Shown here one piece after another: positions 47,199 through 56,037 of a stretch of DNA of 64,000 nucleotides (position 1 is the first letter of the stretch; each line of letters begins with the position of its first letter). Origin of the DNA: Sinorhizobium fredii (GTDB lineage Bacteria; Pseudomonadota; Alphaproteobacteria; Rhizobiales; Rhizobiaceae); contig NZ_CP024307.1 in the NCBI RefSeq assembly GCF_002944405.1, positions 950,501 through 1,014,500 on the forward strand, given 5' to 3'. A program made the translations under genes and the position numbers. Below the pieces are notes generated by a model. It ran no database searches. It had not been told where the DNA came from and saw only the letters and a program-made list of their open reading frames with translations.

Positions 47199-47747
47199 GT
47201 GTCTGGCAAAGTGTCTCGCCATCTTATCGCAATGTCTGTCCTTTTGGTCGCCGCAGGCTGTAACAAAACGCAAGACGGCGGCGCCATCGAGGCCGGCGGC
47301 ACCGCGAACGCACTGACGCCGGCGGTGATCCAGGCGGCTTGCCCGCCGGTGACGCTGCGGGACGGCACCGCCTCCTATCGCACCTATGCGAAGGGCGGCA
47401 AGGACGATCCGACCAAGGTGGTCTACCAGGCCTCGCTAGCCGATACCACGCGGCAATGCGTGCAGAGCGCGGACACACTGACGGTGACCGTGGTCGCCCA
47501 GGGCCGTGTCGTCGCCGGCCCCGCCGGCGGTCCGGGCAAGATTACCATGCCTATCCGCGTGGCGGCGACCGACGGGGAAAAGACGCTCTATTCCGAACTG
47601 ACGCAATATCCGGTCGAAGTCCCGCCGGGCAGCACCAACACGCAATTCGTCTTCACCAGGGCCAACGTCACCCTGCCGGCCGGAGCCGGAGCCGATGCCA
47701 AGATCTTCGTCGGCTTCGACGAGGGACCGCAGAAGGCGAAGCAGTAG
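47199..47747 (+). CDS. hypothetical lipoprotein
   Basis: A 182-residue protein starting at a GTG with AGGGG about 10 nt upstream; a second in-frame GTG lies four codons later. A hydrophobic stretch ends in the lipobox VAAGC at about residues 17-21. The body has two more cysteines (AACPPV, RQCVQS) and is rich in beta-type sequence (ADTLTVTVVAQGRVV, KITMPIRVAATDGEKTL). I do not recognise a domain. It stands alone between thrC and a RIME repeat. Confidence 0.78.
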   Translation: MSGKVSRHLIAMSVLLVAAGCNKTQDGGAIEAGGTANALTPAVIQAACPPVTLRDGTASYRTYAKGGKDDPTKVVYQASLADTTRQCVQSADTLTVTVVAQGRVVAGPAGGPGKITMPIRVAATDGEKTLYSELTQYPVEVPPGSTNTQFVFTRANVTLPAGAGADAKIFVGFDEGPQKAKQ

Positions 47748-47772
47748 CAGGCCGCACAGGTGCGGGGGAGTT

Positions 47773-47858
47773 GCCCCTTACGCTGACCCGATACGGTGCC
47801 GCGAGTCCCCTTCGCCCCGCCTGCGGGGAGAAGGTGGCCGGCAGGCCGGATGAGGGGC
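47773..47858. repeat. RIME-like intergenic mosaic element, copy C (short)
   Basis: Begins GCCCCTTACGCTGACCCG and ends GGCCGGATGAGGGGC; the left half is shorter than in copies A and B. It lies between two convergent genes. Confidence 0.7.
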
Positions 47859-47941
47859 AGACTCCAAGAAAAACAACTCTTTGCAGCCACTTATAAAAAC
47901 GCCGAGGCAATGCCCGGCGTTTCCACGCGTCCGCGGCCGGG

Positions 47942-49048
47942 TTATTCGGCCGCCACGCTCTTGCCCGCTTCCCATTTGTAGAGCGAGAAGCTCGGCGAGG
48001 TGAGATCGCCGCTCTCGCCATAGGTCAGCTTGCCGATGACCGTGTCGATCGCCTCGCCGGATTTGATCGCGGTCGCAACCGCGGTCGCATCCTCGGCCGA
48101 GCCTGCCTTCTCGATGCCGGCCTTGAGCACCTGGACGGCGGCATAGGCGTTGAGCGTGAAGGCTTCCGCCGGGATGTTCTTGACATTGAGCGCCTCGATC
48201 ACCGGGGCGGCGGCCGGGTGGCGGGTGGCGTCGCTCGCATTCGTGTAGATCGTTCCCTCGGCAGCGTTGCCGCCGATCGCCCAAAACTCGGTGTTGGAGA
48301 GACCGTCGCCGCCGATCAGCTGCGCATTGACACCCTGGTCGCGCATCTGCCGGATCATCAGGCCGGCCTCGGCGTGGTAGCCGCCGAAATAGACGACCTC
48401 GACATTCTCGGCCTTGAGGCGTGTGACGATGGCGCTGAAGTCCTTTTCACCGGGGTTCAAGCCCTCGTAGACGACTTCCGTGATGCCGCCTGCGTTGATC
48501 GCCGCCTTGAAGCCATCGGCGAGGCCCTTGCCGTAAGCACCCTTGTCGTGCAGGACGGCGACGCGCTTGTCCTTGAGATTCTTGACGACATAGTCGGCCG
48601 CGACCACGGCCTGCTGGTCGTCGCGGCCGCAGGTGCGCAGCACGTTCCAAAGCCCGCGGGTGGTAAGGTCGGGCGTGGTTGCCGTCGGCGTGACCATGAG
48701 GATGCCGTTCTCGGCGAGCACGTCGGATGCCGGCATCGCCGTGCCGGAAAGCACCGGCCCTACGACATAGCGCACGCTCTCTCCGGCGAGCTGGTTGGAA
48801 ACGGAAACAGCCTGCTTCGGCTCGCCAGCATCGTCGACGATCTTGATGACGATCTTCTCGCCCTTGATGCCGCCGGCATTGTTGATTGCTTCGGCCGCTG
48901 CCTCGGCGCCGTTCTTCACCTGCTCGCCAAAGGCCGCGACCGGGCCGGTGAGCGGCGTGATCACGCCGATCGTGATATCGGCATGGGCGAGCGGCGCGAA
49001 AGCCACGCCGGCAGCCAGGGTTAGTCCGGTCAATAGTGAAAGACGCAT
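47942..49048 (-). CDS. branched-chain amino acid ABC transporter substrate-binding protein (LivJ/LivK/BraC type)
   Basis: A 368-residue periplasmic binding protein of the leucine/isoleucine/valine type. The signal peptide ([20 protein letters not shown], cut after AHA) is followed by [20 protein letters not shown], then [20 protein letters not shown] and the linker [15 protein letters not shown]. The frame is open to 49210, but the ATG at 49048 has AAGGAGGAA upstream. No permease or ATPase gene is adjacent, so it must use a transporter encoded elsewhere. Confidence 0.95.
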   Translation of the reverse strand: MRLSLLTGLTLAAGVAFAPLAHADITIGVITPLTGPVAAFGEQVKNGAEAAAEAINNAGGIKGEKIVIKIVDDAGEPKQAVSVSNQLAGESVRYVVGPVLSGTAMPASDVLAENGILMVTPTATTPDLTTRGLWNVLRTCGRDDQQAVVAADYVVKNLKDKRVAVLHDKGAYGKGLADGFKAAINAGGITEVVYEGLNPGEKDFSAIVTRLKAENVEVVYFGGYHAEAGLMIRQMRDQGVNAQLIGGDGLSNTEFWAIGGNAAEGTIYTNASDATRHPAAAPVIEALNVKNIPAEAFTLNAYAAVQVLKAGIEKAGSAEDATAVATAIKSGEAIDTVIGKLTYGESGDLTSPSFSLYKWEAGKSVAAE

Positions 49049-49070
49049 CGTGGTTCCTCCTTGGAAATAA

Positions 49071-49123
49071 CCTCTACAGCGCCCGGACATACGGAGGCCG
49101 CCATAGCGCTTTGAACTGCTGCG
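49071..49123. repeat. RPE-like element remnant, copy 3 (reverse orientation)
   Basis: Read on the minus strand it gives GCAGCAGTTCAAAGCGCTA, then GGGCGCTGTAGAG at the other end, matching the same blocks of the copy at 19548-19605. The middle palindrome is diverged and the first palindrome is missing. It lies upstream of the binding protein gene. Confidence 0.6.
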
Positions 49124-49291
49124 CGGCCCTACCCGGAACCATGCAGTGGTCGATCTTGATATAGCTCTCGTGCGCCGTTCGAAAACCCGCGGTTTCTCGC
49201 AGGAAACCATGGGTCTTCCACCGCATGCCGCCTTTCGAGGGCGCCGATGATGAGCGGCGCGAAGGGCCGTCGGAATTAGAGAGGGTGAGGG

Positions 49292-49987
49292 TCAGGCCGT
49301 CAGGGACTCGGACCATTCGGCAAGCGCGGCGACGACGCCGGGCAGGACGGCCATCCGCGAGATAACGGTCTCGGCGCCGGCCTCCGTCAGCTTGTCAGCA
49401 TGCGAGGCATAGCTATGCGAGCCCCCCGTGAAGCCGACGACGCGCATGCCGGCGGCGCGCGCCCCGTGGACGCCGTGCACCGAGTCCTCGATGACGAGGA
49501 CGCGTGCCGGGTCGACGCCGAACTGGGCGGCGCCATGCAGGAAGATGTCCGGCTTCGGCTTGACCCGGTCCGGGCCAAGATCGCGCGCCGAATAGATATG
49601 CTTGCCGAAATGGTCCTGAATGCCGACCTTGCCGAGCATCGTTGCGAGCCGCGCTGAGGTCGAGTTCGAGCAGATGCAGTGCGGCAGCGTCAGCTGCAGC
49701 AGTACGGGCTTGACGCCGTCGATGATCTTGACGTCGCGGGCGAGCCGCTTGTCGAGAATGGTGTCGACGCGATCGATCAAAGAAGCCGAGAGCGGAATGC
49801 TGGCTTCCTTCTCGATCGCCAGCAGCGTGTCGCGCCAGGTCATGCCGGCAAAGCGCTCGCTCATTTCCTCGACACTGATCGGGTAGCCGGCTTCCGTCAG
49901 AAGTCCGGCCTCGACTTCCGAGGCGATGATTTCCGAATCGACGAGCACGCCGTCGCAGTCAAAGATGATGAGATCGAAACCGGTCAT
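49292..49987 (-). CDS. HAD superfamily phosphatase, subfamily IA (phosphoglycolate-phosphatase-like)
   Basis: A 231-residue HAD hydrolase. Motif I is FDCDGVLVDSE, motif II Ser/Thr is in HCICSNSTSARL, the conserved Lys in DRVKPKPDIFL, and motif IV is VLVIEDSVHGVHGARAAGM. The cap domain after motif I is the helical type of the beta-phosphoglucomutase/phosphoglycolate phosphatase group. The ATG at 49987 gives the normal start; the open frame continues to 50080 without similarity. Substrate unknown. Confidence 0.92.
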   Translation of the reverse strand: MTGFDLIIFDCDGVLVDSEIIASEVEAGLLTEAGYPISVEEMSERFAGMTWRDTLLAIEKEASIPLSASLIDRVDTILDKRLARDVKIIDGVKPVLLQLTLPHCICSNSTSARLATMLGKVGIQDHFGKHIYSARDLGPDRVKPKPDIFLHGAAQFGVDPARVLVIEDSVHGVHGARAAGMRVVGFTGGSHSYASHADKLTEAGAETVISRMAVLPGVVAALAEWSESLTA

Positions 49988-50157
49988 TTTGCGTCCTTGG
50001 GAGAGGCGCGCCGCTGGCGGGGAGGAGGCTCGATGCGGCGCGAAAACAGGTCCGGGCAGATTTATACGATGGTGGATCAAAGCTCAACCTTTGGAAATCG
50101 TCTTGCGGAAGTTGTGCCTTGCTCGACAGGCTCGGGCTGCACCTCTATCTGTAGCGC

Positions 50158-50826
50158 ATGACAAACGAACGCGATGACACGATTGCAAGCCGGATCAGCC
50201 GGGCGCTCGCCGAAAGGATCATCTCCGGGGCGCTCCCTCCGGGCGAGCGGTTGCGTCAGGACCATGTTGCCGAGGAGTTCGGCGCGAGCCACGTGCCGGT
50301 GCGTGAGGCTTTCCGACGGCTCGAGGCGCAAGGCCTTGCCGTTAGCGAGCCGCGCCGGGGCGTGCGGGTCGCCTCCTTCGATCTCAAAGAGGTGCGCGAG
50401 GTGGCGGAGATGCGCGCGGCACTCGAGGTGCTGGCGCTCCGCCATGCCATACCCCACCTGGCACCCGCCATTCTCGATCGCGCCGAGGCGGCCACGGCCG
50501 CGGCGGACAGATCCCGCGACGTGCGTAGCTGGGAGGCGGCAAACCGAGCGTTCCACCGTTTGATCCTCGAGCCCTGTGCCATGCCGCGCCTGCTCGCCGC
50601 GATTGACGACCTTCATGCGGCAAGCGCCCGGTTTCTCTTCTCCGCCTGGCGATCCAGCTGGGAGGCACGCACCGACCACGACCACCGCGCCATTCTTGCA
50701 GCGCTGCGCCAGGGGAGAGGCGAGGAGGCTGCCTCGATCCTCGAGCGCCATGTCGGCTGGATCGGCAAGACGCCGGTAAAGACCGCCGGCGGGGAAGTCC
50801 GCGACGCCTTTTCTATCGTCGGATAG
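50158..50826 (+). CDS. GntR family transcriptional regulator (FCD/FadR-like)
   Basis: A 222-residue regulator. The winged helix is ISRALAERIISGALPPGERL, then LRQDHVAEEFGASHVPVREA and FRRLEAQGLAVSEPRRGVRV. The C-terminal helical FCD domain has an Asp/His metal-type pattern (EMRAALEVLALRHAIPHL, NRAFHRLI, DHDHRAIL). It is divergent from the HAD gene and is followed after 52 bp by a DUF1284 gene, its likely target or partner. The ligand is unknown. Confidence 0.93.
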   Translation: MTNERDDTIASRISRALAERIISGALPPGERLRQDHVAEEFGASHVPVREAFRRLEAQGLAVSEPRRGVRVASFDLKEVREVAEMRAALEVLALRHAIPHLAPAILDRAEAATAAADRSRDVRSWEAANRAFHRLILEPCAMPRLLAAIDDLHAASARFLFSAWRSSWEARTDHDHRAILAALRQGRGEEAASILERHVGWIGKTPVKTAGGEVRDAFSIVG

Positions 50827-50878
50827 CGGCGATCTGCCGTAAACTGCGACTTCGGAAACCGGGACGAGGTGACATTCC

Positions 50879-51307
50879 ATGGTTCGCCTGCGCGGCCACC
50901 ATCTCCTGTGTCTGCTGACCTATGTCGGCAAGGGCTACACGGCCGCCTTCACCCGCAACTATCTCGGGATCGCCGCCCGCCTTTCCTCCGGCGAGGCGAT
51001 CGAAATCGTCCAAGGCCCGGACGATATCTGCGCTCCCATGCTGGATGATCCCGACGCCCATTGCCGGAACGACAGTGTTCTTGACCGTGACGACAAAGCC
51101 TTGACCGCCGTCGCCGATCTGCTGGGCATGTCGCTGACGGCCGGCTCGGTCCTCCAACTGGACGGCGAGCGCCTGGAGCGGCTGCGTGCCGCGTTTGCGG
51201 CAGACTCGATACGGGCAGCCTGCGAGGCGTGCGAATGGGCGCAGTTTTGCACACGGATCGCGGGCGACGGTTTTGCCGACGCGCTCGTCAAGGCCAAGCG
51301 CCTATAG
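50879..51307 (+). CDS. DUF1284 family Cys-rich protein
   Basis: A 142-residue protein with the family start VRLRGHHLLCLLTYVGKGY. It has six cysteines: one in HHLLCLL, two in DDICAPMLDDPDAHCRND, and three in AACEACEWAQFC. Together with the two histidines this suggests a metal or Fe-S site, but I know of no assigned function for DUF1284. GAGGTG lies a few bases before the ATG. It follows the GntR gene and overlaps the convergent ArsR-type gene at its 3' end by six bases. Confidence 0.82.
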   Translation: MVRLRGHHLLCLLTYVGKGYTAAFTRNYLGIAARLSSGEAIEIVQGPDDICAPMLDDPDAHCRNDSVLDRDDKALTAVADLLGMSLTAGSVLQLDGERLERLRAAFAADSIRAACEACEWAQFCTRIAGDGFADALVKAKRL

Positions 51308-51919
51308 CGGAAAGAGCTCCAGGAAGGCTTTTTCGCCCCTGTCGGTGAAACAAATCACGCGGCTGTCCTTCTCGCGTTTCGCCCAGCCGTTGTCGATGAA
51401 CAGCCTGAGCAGCGCCTCGCCGAGCGAGCCGGCGAGATGCGAACGGCGTTCGCTCCAGTCGAGGCAGGTTCGGCAGATCGGCCGTCGGGATTTTTGAAGC
51501 GCGGGGTAGTCGATGCCGAGCGCCTCGATGCGATGCCGTCCTGCATCGGTCAAGGCGAGGTCCTCTCCAGTCACTTCGATCTGGCGGTCCGCGACCAGAC
51601 TGTCCAGCAGGCGCACGCCATAGTCGCCGGCGAGGTGGTTGTAGCAGATGCGCGCCTTTCTGAGCGCCGGATCCTTCGGCCCCGGCCGATGCCTCGTCAG
51701 GCCGCGGCTGGCGGCGAAACCCATGAGGCTTTCGAGCATCAGCCCAACCTCGTCTTCGGCCAAGGCATAGTAGCGATACCGACCCTGCTTGCGCTGCGTC
51801 AGCAATCCGCCGGCCTCGAGCTTGGCGAGATGCGAGCTCGCGGTCTGCAGCGTGATGCCGGCGTGCGCCGCAAGCTCCGTTGGCGTCAGCGCCTGTCCGC
51901 CCATCAGCGCGGTCAGCAT
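51302..51919 (-). CDS. ArsR-like winged-helix regulator; N-terminus uncertain
   Basis: At least 205 aa from the only ATG. The helix-turn-helix is LTPTELAAHAGITLQTASSH, followed by LAKLEAGGLLTQRKQGRYRY. A conserved-looking C-terminal part contains RRPICRTCLDWSERRSHLAG with a C-x2-C pair and a second wing-like end (DRGEKAFLELFPL). The open frame continues upstream with DIALIGSLIGDPARAN, which looks like the normal first helix of this family, but there is no ATG, GTG or TTG in that part. AGGAAGGAAGG lies just before it. It is divergent from a NIPSNAP/ABM gene pair and probably controls it. Confidence 0.82.
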   Translation of the reverse strand: MLTALMGGQALTPTELAAHAGITLQTASSHLAKLEAGGLLTQRKQGRYRYYALAEDEVGLMLESLMGFAASRGLTRHRPGPKDPALRKARICYNHLAGDYGVRLLDSLVADRQIEVTGEDLALTDAGRHRIEALGIDYPALQKSRRPICRTCLDWSERRSHLAGSLGEALLRLFIDNGWAKREKDSRVICFTDRGEKAFLELFPL

Positions 51920-52053
51920 GTTGGCGCGGGCCGGATCGCCGATCAGCGATCCGATGAGGGCGATATCGGGACCTTCCTTCCTACTTCGATCGTAGTCGAA
52001 GCATTCCGGCCGAACAAGCGGGCATGATGCAAATCATCAACAAGGAGAAGATC

Positions 52054-52374
52054 ATGATCACCTGCTTCATTCGCTACGAGATCGATCCCTTCCGCAAGGA
52101 GGATTTCGCTACCTATTCCCGCAATTGGGGCGAGGCCATTCCACGCTGCGGTGCTGACCTCATCGGCTATTTCGGTCCGCACGAAGGCTCGGCGACGACC
52201 GCCTATGGCGTCTACAACATCGAAAGCCTCGCCGCCTACGAGGCGTACCGGGCGCGTCTTGCCGCCGATCCGCTCGGCCGCGAGAATTACGAATTCGCGC
52301 GGCGCGAGCGTTTCATCCTCAAGGAAGATCGCATCTTCCTGAAGAACGTCTCGCTGCCACATGGGAAGGAGTGA
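52054..52374 (+). CDS. NIPSNAP family protein
   Basis: A 106-residue ferredoxin-like (dimeric alpha+beta barrel) protein of the NIPSNAP family: MITCFIRYEIDPFRKEDFAT, YSRNWGEAIPRCGADLIGYF, then TAYGVYNIESLAAYEAYRAR. The ATG at 52054 has AAGGAGAAG upstream, which settles the start against two ATGs 30 bp earlier. It ends 4 bp before the next gene. Function unknown. Confidence 0.88.
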   Translation: MITCFIRYEIDPFRKEDFATYSRNWGEAIPRCGADLIGYFGPHEGSATTAYGVYNIESLAAYEAYRARLAADPLGRENYEFARRERFILKEDRIFLKNVSLPHGKE

Positions 52375-52378
52375 TGCG

Positions 52379-52735
52379 ATGATCGCGGTGATTTTTGAGG
52401 TTCTGCCGGCCGAGGGCAAGCGCGAAGCCTATCTCGCCCTTGCCGCCGACCTGCGGTCGCTGCTCGACGGGATAGACGGCTTCATCTCGATCGAGCGATT
52501 CCAGAGCCTTACCGATCCGAACAAGCTGCTGTCGCTCTCCTTCTGGCGCGACGAAGCGGCGGTGAAGGCCTGGCGCAATGGTGCGGAACATCGCGCGGCA
52601 CAGGCCGCGGGGAGGAATGGCGTCTTCGCCGACTATCGCCTGCGGATCGCGGCGGTCGTTCGCGACTACGGCCTCAACGAACGGCATGAGGCGCCAGCGG
52701 ACAGCCGGGAGTGGCACGAGCACGATACGAACTGA
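52379..52735 (+). CDS. antibiotic biosynthesis monooxygenase (ABM) domain protein
   Basis: A 118-residue protein with the ABM fold: MIAVIFEVLPAEGKREAYLA, then the strand GFISIERFQSL and the core LSLSFWRDEAAVKAWRNGAE-HRAAQ. Members include heme-degrading and quinone-forming oxygenases as well as proteins of unknown role. GGAAGGAG lies before the ATG. It is co-transcribed with the NIPSNAP gene; both are small barrel proteins, perhaps acting together on a reactive metabolite under control of the divergent ArsR-like regulator. Confidence 0.88.
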   Translation: MIAVIFEVLPAEGKREAYLALAADLRSLLDGIDGFISIERFQSLTDPNKLLSLSFWRDEAAVKAWRNGAEHRAAQAAGRNGVFADYRLRIAAVVRDYGLNERHEAPADSREWHEHDTN

Positions 52736-52786
52736 CCGAGAGGGGCATGGCAGCGACGCAAATTTCCCGGGCGGCCTTCAAGCTTT

Positions 52787-52808
52787 GGTAACCATCTTCG
52801 GTAACCAT
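52787..52808 (+). promoter_or_regulatory. tandem GGTAACCAT motif upstream of ccrM (CtrA-like)
   Basis: GGTAACCAT occurs at 52787-52795 and again at 52800-52808, a 13-bp period. It resembles the CtrA half-site TTAACCAT with one base changed. ccrM is a known CtrA target in alphaproteobacteria. Confidence 0.5.
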
Positions 52809-52819
52809 AAGTGCTATAG

Positions 52820-53983
<1,164 letters not shown>

Positions 53984-54058
53984 TCAACCAGTTCCGCTTG
54001 GGTCTTCGAAAAAGCGCTCTGCCCGGTTTTGTACCTTCAGTCCCGGGAGGAGAGCTTT

Positions 54059-54091
54059 AAACGCCCGGAATCCGTAAGGGATTCCGGGCGT
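54059..54091. terminator. intrinsic terminator after ccrM
   Basis: AACGCCCGGAATCC paired with GGATTCCGGGCGTT around a short GTAAG loop, about 15 bp without mismatch, followed by TGTAT. Confidence 0.88.
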
Positions 54092-54109
54092 TTGTATGAG
54101 GTGGGATGC

Positions 54110-54152
54110 CCTCCCGCTGCCGCGACCTTCTCCCTTGACGGGGAGAAGGGGC
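54110..54152. repeat. RIME-like fragment, copy D
   Basis: CCTTCTCCC and GGGGAGAAGG (54125-54148) match the right-hand hairpin of the RIME-like copies; the ends are missing. It lies between the convergent ccrM and RTX genes. Confidence 0.5.
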
Positions 54153-54165
54153 ACGCCGCGCCGCC

Positions 54166-55203
54166 TCAGAGGAAGAAATCGTCGACCCGCAGGCTGGTGA
54201 CGCCGTTCACCTTGATCTGGAAGTCGGCATAGCCGTCGCCGTTGACGTCGCCGGACAGGACGCCGGAGCGGAAGTTCAGTTCGCCGGCGTCTCCCGAAAA
54301 CGCGCTGCCGCCGATGAAGGTGAATTTCTGATTGCCGCTCCAGGTCGTGTCGGCATCGATCGTCGAAAGGTCGATGACGTCGAACTCGGAGCGGCGGAAA
54401 TCGGCGATCACGTCGCGGCGGGAGCCGACCACCGATTCGGAGATCGCGTTGAAATCGAAGCTGTCGGTGCCGGTCCCGCCGACCAGATAGTCGAAGCCAC
54501 TGCCGCCGCGCATGATATCGGCGCCGGAGCCGCCATAGAGATCGTCGTCACCGCTGCCGCCGTCAAGGAAGTCGTCGCCGGCGAGGCCCTCGATAATGTC
54601 GTGGCCGCCCAGCCCGCGCAGCGTGTTGGCAACAGAACTGCCGGTGATATCGTCATGGCCGTAATTCGTGCCGGTGGCGTTCTCGATGCTAATGAGGTCC
54701 TCGCGCCGGCCGCTGCCGGTGGTCGCGTATTTGTTGCCGAGGTCGATCGTCACGCCCTTGCCGCGCTCCGAGCTCCAGTCGTCCTGGAACTGGTAGCTGA
54801 CGGTGTCGATGCCGGTGCCGCCGTTGAAGTAGTTGTTGAATCCGGCCGAGAGGAAGGTGTCGTTGCCACTTTCGCCGTAATAGTCGCTGGCATAGCCGTC
54901 GATTTCGAAGCGGTCATTGCCGCTGCCGGCATAGACGACATCGTAGGAGCTCGTGTCGCGTGCCCGGATGTCGGCAACATAGATGTCGTTTCCGGCACCC
55001 ATATAAATGTCGTTGCCGCCCTCGTAGGAATTCACCACGAGATCATTGCCGTAGCCCGCATCGACGTAGTTGTATCCGCCGTAGCTGTCGGTCCTGTTCA
55101 GGTAGATGTCGTCGTCGCCGTCATAGCCATAGATTTCGACCTCGATATAGCTGTTCTGCTTGAGGATATCGGCGTAATTCGTACCGTAGATGCGCGTGAC
55201 CAT
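54166..55203 (-). CDS. RTX-type calcium-binding repeat protein
   Basis: A 345-residue acidic protein. The N-terminal third holds degenerate, Tyr-rich repeats (YGYDGDDDIYLN, AGYGNDLVV, GAGNDIYVAD, GSGNDRFE). Typical RTX nonapeptides GGxGxDxxx follow at about residues 190-260 (GLGGHDIIEG, GGSGDDDLYG, GGSGADIMRG, GGTGTDSFDF). A C-terminal serralysin-type region ends with the EF-hand-like DVNGDGYADFQIKV and a hydrophobic tail DDFFL, a likely type I secretion signal. No enzyme domain and no secretion genes are adjacent. It is probably an exported surface or matrix protein. Confidence 0.88.
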   Translation of the reverse strand: MVTRIYGTNYADILKQNSYIEVEIYGYDGDDDIYLNRTDSYGGYNYVDAGYGNDLVVNSYEGGNDIYMGAGNDIYVADIRARDTSSYDVVYAGSGNDRFEIDGYASDYYGESGNDTFLSAGFNNYFNGGTGIDTVSYQFQDDWSSERGKGVTIDLGNKYATTGSGRREDLISIENATGTNYGHDDITGSSVANTLRGLGGHDIIEGLAGDDFLDGGSGDDDLYGGSGADIMRGGSGFDYLVGGTGTDSFDFNAISESVVGSRRDVIADFRRSEFDVIDLSTIDADTTWSGNQKFTFIGGSAFSGDAGELNFRSGVLSGDVNGDGYADFQIKVNGVTSLRVDDFFL

Positions 55204-55333
55204 TAGCTCGACCTTTTCAGCGAAGGCGTTGAAATCTAACGCGGATCATGGAGGAACAAAGCTGAATGGCGGGTGAACCGAATGCGGCGTTTTCGTGAAT
55301 TCGCTGGCCGGTTCGGCGGTCAGGAACGCGCTG

Positions 55334-55996
55334 TCAGGCCTGGGTCGCCACTGCCGGACCGACACCGTCAAGCACGTCCAACGGTTGCACGCCATAGGCT
55401 GCCAGATCGGCCCTCAGCCTTTGGGCATCGACGAAGTGCACGGCCTGCCAGCCCGCCGCCCGGGCGCCTTCAACATTGGCCAGGCTGTCGTCGATGAAGA
55501 TCGTCGCCGCGGGGTCGAGACCGAAGGTACGGGCATGGGTCCAGTAGATTTCGACATCCGGCTTGATCAGCCCGACGTCGCCCGAAACCGTGACGCCGCG
55601 CGGCAGCGTCAGGAAGGGAAAGCGCTTCTGCGCCTCGCGGAACGTGTCGGAGGCGAAGTTGGTCAGCATCGTCACGTCGCGGCCTTCGGCGATCAGGCTT
55701 TCCATCAGCGCGACCGTATCTTCATAGGCGTGCGGCACCATCTCGTGCCAATGCCGGCGGAAGGCGCGGATATGCTCTTGCCGTTCCGGATGCTCCTCGA
55801 TCAACAGCGCCTCGGCCTCCTCCCAGGAACGGCCCCGGTCCTGTTCGATGTTCCAGTCGTGGGTACAGACATTGGCGAAGAACCAGCTGCGTTCCGCCTC
55901 GTCCGGGATGATCCGCGCGTAGGGGATCTGCGGATCGTAATGGATCAGCACCTTGCCGATGTCGAAAACGATGTGGCGGATGTCGACGCTGCTCAT
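55334..55996 (-). CDS. HAD family hydrolase (haloacid-dehalogenase/epoxide-hydrolase N-terminal type)
   Basis: A 220-residue HAD protein. Motif I reads FDIGKVLIHYDPQI, with Gly where the second Asp of the usual DxD is expected, a pattern seen in the YihX/sEH-N-like subgroup. Motif II is MLTNFASDTFREAQ, motif III GLIKPDVEIYW, and motif IV TIFIDDSLANVEGARAAGW. The ATG at 55996 (MSSVDIRHIVFDIG) is the family start. It is 42 bp downstream of mutY on the same strand. Substrate unknown. Confidence 0.9.
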   Translation of the reverse strand: MSSVDIRHIVFDIGKVLIHYDPQIPYARIIPDEAERSWFFANVCTHDWNIEQDRGRSWEEAEALLIEEHPERQEHIRAFRRHWHEMVPHAYEDTVALMESLIAEGRDVTMLTNFASDTFREAQKRFPFLTLPRGVTVSGDVGLIKPDVEIYWTHARTFGLDPAATIFIDDSLANVEGARAAGWQAVHFVDAQRLRADLAAYGVQPLDVLDGVGPAVATQA

Positions 55997-56037
55997 TGGT
56001 AATCCTGCGGCGGGTTGAACGAGGTTGCGGCCTTGCC

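Noticed and set aside
54601..55206. Val- and Ala-rich plus-strand open frame opposite the RTX gene
   Set aside because: It is the complement of RTX Asp/Gly repeats, which read as Val/Ala on the other strand.
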